Source: VFZN01 sp963709325 (GTDB lineage Bacteria; Acidobacteriota; Vicinamibacteria; Vicinamibacterales; UBA2999). From it: 64,000 bases of DNA. The translations under genes and the position numbers were made by a program. Each line of letters begins with the position of its first letter. Positions within the stretch are counted from its first letter, which is position 1. Positions 45,868 to 53,672 of the stretch are shown in pieces. The notes under the pieces were generated by a model, which saw only the letters and a program-made list of their open reading frames with translations, had not been told where the DNA came from and did no database searches. The DNA lies in NCBI GenBank assembly GCA_963709325.1, contig CAVPVV010000001.1, positions 1,116,001 to 1,180,000 on the forward strand, written 5' to 3'.

Positions 45868-46688
45868 TGTTCCGCCTCTTCAGCGGGCAGGACCGCGGGC
45901 ACCTCAGTGAGGCGCGCGTTCCGGAACCGGTTCAGGGCAAGCCCGACGAAGCCGGATGAGAGGTAGGCGTAGGCCATGAGCAGCAGCACCTCGTGCGGCC
46001 GGCTGACCACCGCGGCCATCAAGGCCGCGAGCAGGATCAGGCCGCGGTAGCTCCGCTTGGTGCCGAGGTCGATCGTCTTGAAGCTTCGATACCGTATGGT
46101 GCTCACCATCAGCAGCGCCGGCACGATCACGACGAGCAGCGCGATGAGCGCCGATTGGTAGGTCTGCATCCCGTCGGGATAGAAGAAGACAGTCGCCGCA
46201 GGTACCGCTGCTGCCGCTGGGCTCGGCAGACCGACGAAGTAACGCTTGTCGGTCAGCGTCTGAATATTGAATCGCGCCAGCCGGAGCGCCGCTGCCGTGA
46301 CGAATAGAAAACCCACGGCCCAGCCGAGTCGGCCGAGCGGTATCAGGCCCCACTGAAACGCGAGCACGGCCGGCGCCATGCCGAAGGAGATCAGGTCGGC
46401 AAGCGAATCGAGCTGGACACCGAACTCGCTGGTCGTGCCTGTCATCCGCGCGATTCGCCCGTCCAGCATGTCCAGGACGATCGCGACACCGATAAACGGC
46501 GCAGCTGTCGTCAGGTCGCCGCGCATCGCGTGGACGACGCAGGCCCAGCCGCAGAACAGGTTTGCAATCGTGAACAGGCTGGGCAGCAACGACACGCCGT
46601 GCCGCAGCCCCCTGCGCTCCGGCGGCTTGGGGACGGACTTGATGCGGCTGTGGGGAGCGTGCTTCACGACCTTGTCGGACACGTTCAT
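45864..46688 (-). CDS. pssA: CDP-diacylglycerol--serine O-phosphatidyltransferase
   Basis: 274 aa integral membrane enzyme. The CDP-alcohol phosphotransferase motif is complete: DMLDGRIARMTGTTSEFG followed by LDSLADLISFG (residues ~73-103). Eight or so helices follow. It makes phosphatidylserine for phosphatidylethanolamine synthesis. Its ATG overlaps the psd stop by four bases, so psd-pssA form one operon with substrate hand-off. Confidence 0.94.
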   Translation of the reverse strand: MNVSDKVVKHAPHSRIKSVPKPPERRGLRHGVSLLPSLFTIANLFCGWACVVHAMRGDLTTAAPFIGVAIVLDMLDGRIARMTGTTSEFGVQLDSLADLISFGMAPAVLAFQWGLIPLGRLGWAVGFLFVTAAALRLARFNIQTLTDKRYFVGLPSPAAAAVPAATVFFYPDGMQTYQSALIALLVVIVPALLMVSTIRYRSFKTIDLGTKRSYRGLILLAALMAAVVSRPHEVLLLMAYAYLSSGFVGLALNRFRNARLTEVPAVLPAEEAEQ

Positions 46689-47311
46689 GGCACCTGCGCG
46701 AGTACCGTTTCGCCGGCCACTACTCTGTCGCCGGCCTTGACCATGATCCGCGCGTCAACCGGCACGTACAGATCGATGCGCGAGCCGAACTTCATTACCC
46801 CGAAGCGCTGGCCGCGGCTCACCCTGTCGCCGGGCTTCAGCCGGCAGACGATGCGCCGCGCGAGGATGCCGACGATCTGCCGGCACACCACGGTGCGGCC
46901 CCCACGCTCGAACCAGACCTCAGTCCACTCGTTCAGCTGCCCGGCCTCCACCTTGTAGGCGGGCAGAAACTTTCCGGGATGATACTCCACGTGGGTGACC
47001 GACCCTTCGACGGGGGTCCGGTTGACGTGCACGTCCGTCGGCGACAGGAAGATGCTGATTTGCCGCCAGTTGCCCTCGGGTGCGCCGGGACCGGGCTCGA
47101 CCCCGGCCATCATGACGCGGCCGTCCGCGGGTGAGACCACCAGGTTGTGGCCTGCCGGGGCTGAGCGGTCGGGGTCGCGGAAGAAGAAGACGAAGAAGGC
47201 AGCCAGCACCAGAAACGGCACCGCCCAGCCCCGTCCGCCGGCCCATGCTGCCAGTGCAGCAAGGCCGACCGCGATGACGATGAAAGGGATGCCTGCGCGA
47301 TCGATCAGCAT
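46685..47311 (-). CDS. psd: phosphatidylserine decarboxylase (short, archaetidylserine-type)
   Basis: 208 aa, the short PSD-A class. N-terminal helices (residues ~8-45), then FFFRDPDRSAP, VVSPADGRV, IFLSPTDVHVNRTPVEG and near the C-terminus the self-cleavage site FGSRID (Gly-Ser, Ser becoming the pyruvoyl group). Converts phosphatidylserine to phosphatidylethanolamine. Coupled to pssA by a 4-bp overlap. Confidence 0.94.
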   Translation of the reverse strand: MLIDRAGIPFIVIAVGLAALAAWAGGRGWAVPFLVLAAFFVFFFRDPDRSAPAGHNLVVSPADGRVMMAGVEPGPGAPEGNWRQISIFLSPTDVHVNRTPVEGSVTHVEYHPGKFLPAYKVEAGQLNEWTEVWFERGGRTVVCRQIVGILARRIVCRLKPGDRVSRGQRFGVMKFGSRIDLYVPVDARIMVKAGDRVVAGETVLAQVP

Positions 47312-47345
47312 CCCCTGGATGATAGCGTGCTCCCGTACAGCGAAG

Positions 47346-47367
47346 GGGCCACCCCGAAGGGTGGCCC
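47346..47367. terminator. terminator-like hairpin between DUF465 gene and psd
   Basis: Perfect 9-bp stem GGGCCACCC / GGGTGGCCC with a CGAA tetraloop. Located after the DUF465 stop (minus strand) and before psd. T-run absent, so termination strength is uncertain. Confidence 0.55.
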
Positions 47368-47397
47368 GAAAACTGTTGAGAGCGCCGCAGGTTGCGG

Positions 47398-47640
47398 TCA
47401 GGCCGGAGCTGGATGCGCGTGGCCCTGGCGGTACGCGCGCAGAATCTCCTCCATTTGATCTTTCAGATGAAGCTTTTTCTTTTTTAGGGTGACTTCCTCG
47501 ACTTGCTCGTCGCTGGAGAGGTAGTGCTTGGATTCGAGCTGGACCAGGCGTTCGTCGAGCTCGTGATGCTTGGAGGCCAATCGGCGAAACTCGTCGTTGG
47601 TCTCGAGGAGCAGGTTCTTCAAGTCCTGTGCCTCAGCCAT
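47398..47640 (-). CDS. DUF465/YdcH-family small coiled-coil protein
   Basis: 80 aa from ATG 47640, preceded by AAGGAGG 8 nt upstream. Composed of helical heptads (FRRLASKHHELDERLVQLESK) ending in the family motif EVTLKKKKLHLKDQMEEIL, typical of YdcH-like DUF465 proteins. Function unknown in all species. The Lys-rich turn LKKKKL is diagnostic. Stands alone between rimI and psd on the same strand. Confidence 0.82.
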   Translation of the reverse strand: MAEAQDLKNLLLETNDEFRRLASKHHELDERLVQLESKHYLSSDEQVEEVTLKKKKLHLKDQMEEILRAYRQGHAHPAPA

Positions 47641-47695
47641 CAGGCTTGCCTCCTTCCGAGGTCGGGCGTCTTCGACCCACCTTCTTGGCTGCACT

Positions 47696-48176
47696 CTACC
47701 ACCCCTCTCCGGTCCTTTCAACCAAGGCTGCGCTGAGCACGAGCGCGTCCTCGACCGGATGCGTGTAATAGTCGCCGCGGACGCCGACTACCCGGAACCC
47801 CGCCCCCGCATACAGCTGCTGCGCGACGACGTTCGAGCGGCGGACTTCGAGTGTTGCCCGTCGAATGCCCATGGCGTAGCCCGCCGCCAGCGCGCCGGTC
47901 AGCAGCCGGCGGCCCAAACCCCGTCCCCGGCAATCCGGGTGTACTGCGAGGTTGTTGATGTGCATTTCAGTCGGCGACCTTCCAGAAGGCGGCGAACCCG
48001 GCGACCGGACGTTCCGGGGTCCGGATGACGAAAATTTTGCACACGCTCGGGCGTCCCAGCTCCGCCTCGTACCAGGCGCGGGTCGTCGGATTGTTGAACG
48101 ACGCCTCTTCAATCGCGACGACGCCATCGAGATCGGCGTCGCCCGCCAACGGTTCGACAAGAATGCCGTCGTTCAT
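47696..48176 (-). CDS. rimI: ribosomal-protein-alanine N-acetyltransferase, one frame break
   Basis: About 159 aa after removing one base at ~47969 (GACTGAAATG). The first half (MNDGILVEPLAGDADLDGVV... FAAFWKVAD) and the second (EMHINNLAVHPDCRGRGLGRRLL) form one GNAT fold with acetyl-CoA loop RGRGLGRR. RimI acetylates the N-terminus of S18 and is often encoded beside tsaB; here its ATG overlaps the tsaB stop (ATGA). The C-terminal LYAGAGFRVVGVRGDYY matches RimI. Confidence 0.82.
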
Positions 48177-48889
48177 GGACGAAGGGCGCGCTCGGCGTCG
48201 GGCCTGCGGACGTACAGCGGCTGCAGGGCGTGCGGCTGATGGTCACCCTGCCCCGCCATTCGGAGGGCAAGGCGGCCGATGGTTGGCGCCAACGCCGACA
48301 CCGGCACCCGCGGCGAGCCGCTCAGCAGGGCCTCAAAACGAACCGCACCGTCGCCTGCAAACGAGCCGGGTGCGGCAGACGGGCCGGAGGAAAGGATTCC
48401 GGTGGCTCGCCAGCGCTCGAGGATGGCGGCGGGCGAATCCACTTCGGGATCGGTCAGTGCCGTGAGCATTGGCACGCCGCCCCGGATTCCAGCAGCGTCA
48501 TAAGCGGCCGCGAACACTTCCCCACGCGCCGCGTCCATCCACGCGTAGACCCGGGCCTGTTCGACCGCCCGCGATTCAAACGCCGCCGCGGCTAGCGCGT
48601 CCAGGGCCGAGACGCCGACCACCGGCCGGCTGGTGACCATCGCCAGGGCCTGCATCGCGGCCAGGCCGATACGGAGGCCGGTGAATGCTCCAGGCCCTCT
48701 GGCGACCGCCAGCAGGTCGATGTCCTGGAGTGTCACGCCCCCCATTCGCAACACCTCGGCGAGCTCGCCCGGCAGCCGTTCGCCGTGCGTTCGCGCCGCG
48801 TCGCCGTCGAGGACAGCCAGCACGGAATCGTCGCGCAGCACGGCCGCGCTGCCAGCGCGGGTGGTGGTGTCGAGGGACAGGATGAGCAC
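48173..48889 (-). CDS. tsaB: tRNA threonylcarbamoyladenosine biosynthesis protein TsaB
   Basis: 238 aa from GTG 48889 (M-LILSLDTTTRAGSAAVL); the frame is open to an ATG at 48943. ASKHA fold as in TsaD: LSLDTTTRAGS, GERLPGELAEVL, LLAVARGPGAFTGLRIGLAA. It forms the TsaB-TsaD-TsaE complex for t6A37 of tRNA. Divergent from mutS; coupled to rimI. Confidence 0.92.
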   Translation of the reverse strand: MLILSLDTTTRAGSAAVLRDDSVLAVLDGDAARTHGERLPGELAEVLRMGGVTLQDIDLLAVARGPGAFTGLRIGLAAMQALAMVTSRPVVGVSALDALAAAAFESRAVEQARVYAWMDAARGEVFAAAYDAAGIRGGVPMLTALTDPEVDSPAAILERWRATGILSSGPSAAPGSFAGDGAVRFEALLSGSPRVPVSALAPTIGRLALRMAGQGDHQPHALQPLYVRRPDAERALRP

Positions 48890-49011
48890 GGGTGAGGCGG
48901 CGCTGAGATCGTATACTCGTCCTCGTCCGTTTCGACCAGCCACGCTCGTGCCTCAGCCCTCCCAGCCTGCCGAATTCCAGGTGCCGCCAGGTACCGACGC
49001 TCACTCCCGCC

Positions 49012-51623
49012 ATGCGCCAGTATTTCGACGCGAAGCGGCAGTACCGGCACGCGCTCGTCTTCTTCCGGATGGGCGATTTCTACGAGCTCTTCTACGAGGA
49101 TGCGCTCGTGGCGGCGCGGGCCCTCGATCTCACGCTCACGTCGCGATTCGAAGGACGCGTCCGGCACGCCAGTGCCGATGTGCGGCGTGCCCTATCACGC
49201 GGTCGATGGCTACATCGCGCGGCTGGTGAAGCGCGGATACCGAGTCGCGATCTGCGAGCAGGTCGAGGACCCGAAGAAGGCAAAAGGGGTCGTCAAGCGC
49301 GAGGTCGTGCGGGTCATCTCTCCCGGCACGCTGGCTGATACGAGCTACCTCGACGCACGCGAGCCGTCCTTCTTGCTCGCCATCGCGGCGACCTCCGGCC
49401 CGCAGCACCGCGCGGCCGCGTACGGGGTGGCGCTGCTCGACCTGTCCACCGGCGAGTTCGACGTCGCCGAATACGTAGGTCCGGACGGGCTGCAGGCGTT
49501 GCAGGACGAGATCGCGGTCCTGCGTCCGCGAGAAGTCGTGGTCGCGACCGGCTACGACGTCCGCTCGGCGATCCCCGAGGTGGCGCGGCTCGAGCTGCCG
49601 GTGACCGAAGTGGACGGCTGGCACTTCGACATCGAAGCGGCGCGGCAGACGCTGATCGACCAGCTGCGGGTGAGCAGTCTGGACGGGTTCGGCCTCGAGC
49701 GGCGTCAGTCAGCCGTCGCCGCGGCCGGCGCGCTGGTCCGCTACCTCCGCGACACGCAGAAGGCGGAGCTCGCTCACGTTCGCACGATTCGCGTCAAGCA
49801 GGCGACCGACGCGCTGCTCATCGATCCGACCACGCTCAAGCACCTCGAGGTCGTTGAATCCACTGAGGGCACCCGCCAGGGTTCACTCCTTCACGAAATC
49901 GATCGCACGATCACGCCGATGGGGGGCCGGCTCCTCCGTGCCTGGCTGCTCCGTCCGCTCGTGGTGCTCGAGCGGATCCGCGACCGGCTGGACGCCGTGG
50001 AAGCGTTCGCCGTGCGCGGCACCGATCGCGCCAAGCTGCGCGAGGTGTTGAAGGCCGTCCAGGACCTCGAGCGCCTGATGTCCCGGATCGCACTGTCCAC
50101 CGCCGGTCCGCGGGACCTGGCGGCGCTCAGGGCGTCGCTGGCCTGCGTGCCCCGGGTGCTGCTGCTACACCGACGCCGTCGAAGCGCCGCTGGTGCGCAG
50201 CCTTCGCGGCGAGCTGGACGATCTCGCTGACGTGCGCGGCTGGATCGAGTCGGCCATCGGCGACGAGCCGCCGGCGCTCGCCCGCGACGGCGGCTTCGTC
50301 CGCGACGGGGTCGATGCGGAGCTCGACGATCTCCGGCACATCAGCCGCTCGGGCAAGCAGGTCATCGCCGAGATGGAGGAACAGGAGCGGGCGCGGACCG
50401 GTATCGGTTCGCTCAAGATCCGCTTCAATCGCGTCTTCGGTTACTACATCGAGGTCTCGAAGTCGAACCTGCACGCGGTGCCGCCCGACTATCACCGCAA
50501 GCAGACCATTGCCGGCGGTGAACGGTTCATCACGCCGGCGCTGAAGGAGTACGAAGAGAAGGTCCTCGGCGCAGACGAGCGCATCCTCCAGCGCGAGCTG
50601 GCAATTTTCGAGACGCTGCGGGCCCGCGTCGCCGCCGAAGCGCCGCGCGTCCTCGACACCGCTCGCGCCCTCGCCGCCCTCGACGTGCTCGCCGCGTTTG
50701 CCGAAACCGCCACGGCGGCCAACTACACCAAGCCGCACGTCAGCGACGACGATGAGATCGCGGCGACCGATGTGCGTCACCCGGTGGTTGAACGGCTGGC
50801 TGGCGGCGCGTTCGTGCCGAACGACGTGCGACTCGACGGCGCCGGCTCCCAGCTGGTGATCATCACCGGGCCGAACATGGGCGGCAAGTCCACGTATCTC
50901 CGGCAGGCGGCGCTGCTCTGCCTGATGGCCCAGACCGGCTCGTTCGTGCCGGCCCGCGACGCCAAGGTCGGCATTGTCGATCGGCTCTTCGCGCGCGTCG
51001 GCGCTTCGGACAACATCGCCCGCGGCCAGTCGACGTTCATGGTCGAGATGCAGGAGACGGCACAGATCCTGAACGGCGCCACCTCGCGCAGCCTTGTCGT
51101 GCTCGACGAGATCGGACGCGGCACCGCCACCTTCGACGGGCTCTCAATCGCGTGGGCGGTAGCCGAGTATCTGGCGAAGCAGGGGCCTTCGCGGCCCAAG
51201 ACGCTGTTTGCGACGCACTATCACGAGCTGACGGATCTCGCCGACGCGGTCACCGGTGTCGTCAACATGCACGTCGCGGCGCGCGAGTGGAAGGACGACA
51301 TCGTCTTCCTGCATAAGATTCTGCCCGGCCGATCGGATCGCAGCTACGGCATCCAGGTCGCCCGCCTTGCCGGCCTGCCGGCGCCGGTGATCGCCCGCGC
51401 CCGCGACATCCTCCACGCGCTGGAGCAGGACGAGCTCAGTCGCGGCGGGCGTCCGGCGATCAGCGGTCAGAAGGCCGCGCCGCAGTCGCAGCTCGGATTG
51501 TTCGAAGCGACCTCACCCGTCGAGGAACGGCTCCGCGATCGCCTGCGCGAGGTGGACATCAACCGCACGACGCCTCTCGACGCGCTGCAACTATTGCAGG
51601 AACTGAAGCAGCAAGCTGAATAA
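49012..51623 (+). CDS. mutS: DNA mismatch repair protein MutS, two frame breaks
   Basis: About 869 aa after removing one T from TT at 49147-49148 and one base near 50163-50166. Start ATG 49012 (MRQYFDAKRQYRHAL). Mismatch-binding motif FFRMGDFYELFYEDA (with the Phe-x-Glu in GDFYELF), clamp and lever domains, Walker A GPNMGGKSTYLRQ, Walker B VVLDEIGRGTATFDG, and ATHYHELTD. It recognises mismatches and recruits MutL. The C-terminal beta-clamp motif QLGLFEA is present. The breaks are of the same one-extra-base kind as in recN and miaB. Confidence 0.9.
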
Positions 51624-51640
51624 AGACCTGCCAAACGAAA

Positions 51641-51761
51641 CCACGAAGACACGAAGAGCGCGAAGCACGCACGAAGTTCCTTGTCGGGAAAGACGCGTGA
51701 CATCCCCAAGAGAGTCTTCGTGCCGTCCTTCGTGACCTTCGGGCCTTCGTGGTCTCTTTCG
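51641..51761. repeat. CCACGAAG / CTTCGTGG inverted repeat between convergent genes
   Basis: Left arm has CACGAAG at 51642, 51650 and 51670 with related CGCGAAG; right arm carries CTTCGTG at ~51716 and ~51728 plus CCTTCGTGG at 51744-51752. The two arms can pair to a long imperfect hairpin between the mutS and YfgM-like 3' ends. The word is shared with 21594-21669. Confidence 0.55.
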
Positions 51762-52508
51762 TCAGCTCTTGATCTTGGCCAGTTCCGCTTTGGCTTCGGT
51801 GGCGAACGGCGAGTCGGCGTGTTGTTCGACGACCTGATTGAACGTCTTGCGAGCGTCGTCGGCCTTCCCTGCCAGCTTGTAGGCGCGGGCGAGCTCCATC
51901 AGCACGGCTTCGTTCGGGAGCGCGCCGTCCTTTTGCTCCGACAACTCCTTGAGCGTCGCGATGGCTGCGTCGAACTGGCCGGCCTGGATCTGGACGGAGG
52001 TCTTACCGAGACGGGCGGCGCGGGCGATCATCTGGTTGCTGCTGCCGGTCAGCTGGTCGTACTGCTTGATCGCCTCGTCGCGGCGTCCCATCTGCGTCAG
52101 GGTCTCGGCGGCGTGCAGGCGCGCGATCTGGCCGGGTTGTGAGTTGGGATATGCGTCGGCGGCAGCCATGAACTTCGGCAGCTGTGCGTCGAGCTTGGCT
52201 TGCTGCGTGGGAAATGTCCCGGGGAGCTGGCCTCCGGGGTTGGTCGGATCGTTGGTGGTCCCGGCCGGCGGCGCGGGCGGCTGCACGCGCGACTCCTCGA
52301 CGACCATTGCTTCGGCGAGCAGGCCCGATGCCTTGGCGTCCATGCTCGATCTCCACGTCGAGTAACCGAGGATCCCGCCTCCGACGACGACGATTGCCAC
52401 CAAGGCAGCCAGCACGGTCGTCTGGTTCTCCGCGTACCAGGTCTGGGCCGAACCGACGGCCAGCGCGAGCTCGTTGTCCTTCAGGTGATGCCGCTCGGAG
52501 GTCTTCAT
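51762..52508 (-). CDS. YfgM-like membrane TPR protein
   Basis: 248 aa. Cytoplasmic start MKTSERHHLKDNELA, one TM helix (~residues 33-50), then TPR repeats with LHAAETLTQMGRRDEAIKQYDQLT and ARAYKLAGKADDARKTFNQV. Same topology as E. coli YfgM, an ancillary SecYEG-linked chaperone. Pro/Gly linker at ~85-105. Close homology is not claimed. Confidence 0.72.
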   Translation of the reverse strand: MKTSERHHLKDNELALAVGSAQTWYAENQTTVLAALVAIVVVGGGILGYSTWRSSMDAKASGLLAEAMVVEESRVQPPAPPAGTTNDPTNPGGQLPGTFPTQQAKLDAQLPKFMAAADAYPNSQPGQIARLHAAETLTQMGRRDEAIKQYDQLTGSSNQMIARAARLGKTSVQIQAGQFDAAIATLKELSEQKDGALPNEAVLMELARAYKLAGKADDARKTFNQVVEQHADSPFATEAKAELAKIKS

Positions 52509-52786
52509 AACCTGCCTATTGTAACGGACCAGGCCGTCCCGTGTCCGCTGGCGGGTGTTGAGGAGGCACGGACCCGCCCGCTACCCGAAATCCTGTGCAA
52601 ATGGCCGTCGAACGATCGAAGCGGGCGCTTGCACGGATGTTATGGTTCGCAGCGCGTCAGCGCCGATCGTCCTGATCGGATGACGTCGTTGAAACGTTTT
52701 GCCCTCGGCCATCACAACAGACGAGGGCATTTGAACTGCGCGCGCGAAGCGAGGCGGCGAAAGCGAGGAATCTATGTAGTCGAAGC
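52509..52786. other. intergenic region with hairpin
   Basis: No gene supported. Contains GCCCTCG / CGAGGGC arms at about 52703-52726 that may form a stem near the YfgM-like upstream end, preceded by GTTTT. Otherwise nothing recognised. Confidence 0.35.
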
Positions 52787-53484
52787 ATGCGTGGACGGTC
52801 GGGATTGTGTCTGTCGTCGCCGTTGCGGCACTCACCGGAGGTCGATGCGGGCGAATGGACAGTTCGATCCGATCGAGCCATCGGCGATCGTCCAGGTCCG
52901 AACCGTGCGAGCCGAACTGAACGGACTGCGGGATCAGATCTCCAGGCTGCAGTCCCAGGTCGCCGAGCTCAACGCCCGTAATGCCAGGCAGTCGGCCGCG
53001 CTCGCCTCCCTTCACGGTTTGCTGGGTAACGTGTCACGAGAAACCGTCAACGGCCGCGACACGCTGCGTTTCTCGGGCATGAACGTCCAGGTCCTCGACG
53101 GTTCGGGCGACACGGGGTGTCAAGACGCGTTCGCGGCTGGCAACGAACCATGCAATGGCACCGGCACAACCTGATCGTCGGCTCGAGCAGCTGGCGCGGC
53201 TACGCCAACGTTGCCTTCGGATATCGAAACGATGTCATCGGGACAGCGTCGTCAGTGACGGGTGGCTGGTTCAACACGGCTTCAGCGCGATTCGCAGTGG
53301 CTCGATCACGGGCGGGAGTGGCAATCGCGCCAGCGGCGGCTCGGTCGTCGGCGGTGCTGACAATGCGGCTTTCAACGGCGGCGCCATTCTCGGCGGGTCG
53401 AGCAACACGGCGCAGGGGGCGGGCACGGTCGTAACCGGCGGGTCCGGCAACATCAACACGGTGCCGAACAGCGTGGTTCCCTGA
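52787..53484 (+). pseudogene. decayed coiled-coil plus GG-repeat surface protein
   Basis: Three frames carry consecutive pieces: a signal-like stretch (GIVSVVAVAALTGG), a coiled coil (VRAELNGLRDQISRLQSQ) with RETVNGRDTLRFSGMNVQV, then NLIVGSSSWRGYANVAFGY and ASSVTGGWFNTAS, and finally SVVGGADNAAFNGGAILGG. This is the YadA-head-like GG-repeat surface protein seen in soil bacteria. Each frame change is of the one-base-missing class, unlike the rest of the window. The gene ends 46 bp before the partial tRNA copy. Likely a real remnant. Confidence 0.55.
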
Positions 53485-53529
53485 CCGCAGTGGGTGGGAT
53501 GCACGCCGCGGCCAAAGTGACGGGTACGA

Positions 53530-53576
53530 TGGCGCGCCCGGGCAGAATTGAACTGCCGCCTTCCCGCTTAGGAGGC
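53530..53576 (-). repeat. partial copy of the tRNA-Arg(CCT) 3' half
   Basis: 47 bases match 56587-56633 at 44 positions (29 perfect, then three changes). It covers the anticodon loop, T arm and acceptor 3' strand; the 5' half is missing. Orientation equals the intact tRNA, making a direct repeat about 3.06 kb away. It cannot be a working tRNA. Confidence 0.85.
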
Positions 53577-53672
53577 TAACCCAGATCAGTGTGCGCCGTG
53601 CGCATGCGGGAGGGCCCGAACGTGCGCCCGGAGTGGCGGATTACGATAGAATCTCCACGGCACTCAGTCCGG

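Noticed and set aside
53530..53576. Second tRNA-Arg gene
   Set aside because: Lacks D arm and 5' acceptor strand.
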